Assembly (NCBI GenBank): GCA_009838975.1 | Contig: VXQO01000051.1 | Coordinates: 1-64,000 of the forward strand | DNA: 64,000 nucleotides | Source: Gemmatimonadota bacterium | Lineage (GTDB): Bacteria > Gemmatimonadota > Gemmatimonadetes > Longimicrobiales > Gaopeijiaceae | Direction of reading: 5' to 3' | In this document: positions 63,997 through 64,000 of the stretch, piece by piece | Layout of the letters: every line of letters starts with the position of its first letter | Position numbering within the stretch: the first letter of the stretch is position 1 | The notes under the pieces: model-generated | What the model was told of the DNA's origin: nothing | The model's database searches: none | What the model saw: only the letters and a program-made list of their open reading frames with translations | Made by a program: the position numbers and the translations under genes

Positions 63997-64000
63997 GACC

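Overview
The window is GC-rich bacterial chromosome. Gene content, the LysW-type amino-acid pathway, M16 protease style and RpoB insertion suggest a Gemmatimonadota-like bacterium, possibly one living with an animal host. This placement is inferred from gene style and was not tested by phylogeny. No tRNA, rRNA, CRISPR array or mobile element is visible. Every gene from about 12 kb to the right edge is on the minus strand.

Left arm (1-12.1 kb): two (alpha/alpha)6-barrel glycosidases flank a compact set that looks built for sterols. It holds a sterol C-24 methyltransferase (plus strand) and, converging on it, a three-gene minus-strand operon: a Rieske oxygenase of the KshA/cholesterol-7-desaturase type, a cytochrome P450 fused to an N-terminal GPP34 (GOLPH3-like) domain, and an RND exporter. 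Squalene epoxidase and oxidosqualene cyclase are not in the window, so the set could finish home-made sterols or remodel imported ones. This is the most unusual part of the window.

12.0-16.8 kb: a LysW amino-group-carrier operon (lysW-lysX-lysY-class II glutamine amidotransferase-lysZ-lysJ) for lysine and/or arginine synthesis. Its carrier protein is only 54 residues long. The amidotransferase is an unexpected member.

16.9-32.9 kb: a NagB/PIG-L fusion, a secreted M16 peptidase, an envelope and secretion group (TPR lipoprotein, BamD, NadD, SecA, RadC), a nucleotide-sugar group (UDP-xylose synthase, UDP-glucose dehydrogenase, UDP-HexNAc-type dehydrogenase) and one unknown membrane-anchored protein.

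33.0-64.0 kb: one unbroken transcription/translation block. In transcription order it runs nusG, rplK, rplA, rplJ, rplL, rpoB, rpoC, rpsL, rpsG, fusA, tuf, then S10-spc-alpha genes down to rplQ, with secY, adk and map inside. rpsN and infA are missing from their usual places. RpoB has an insertion of about 130 residues near its C-terminus. The rpoC-rpsL gap holds a good promoter followed by an intrinsic-terminator hairpin, which looks like an attenuated leader. Four core genes (rpoA, rpsK, rpoB, nusG) appear to start at TTG.
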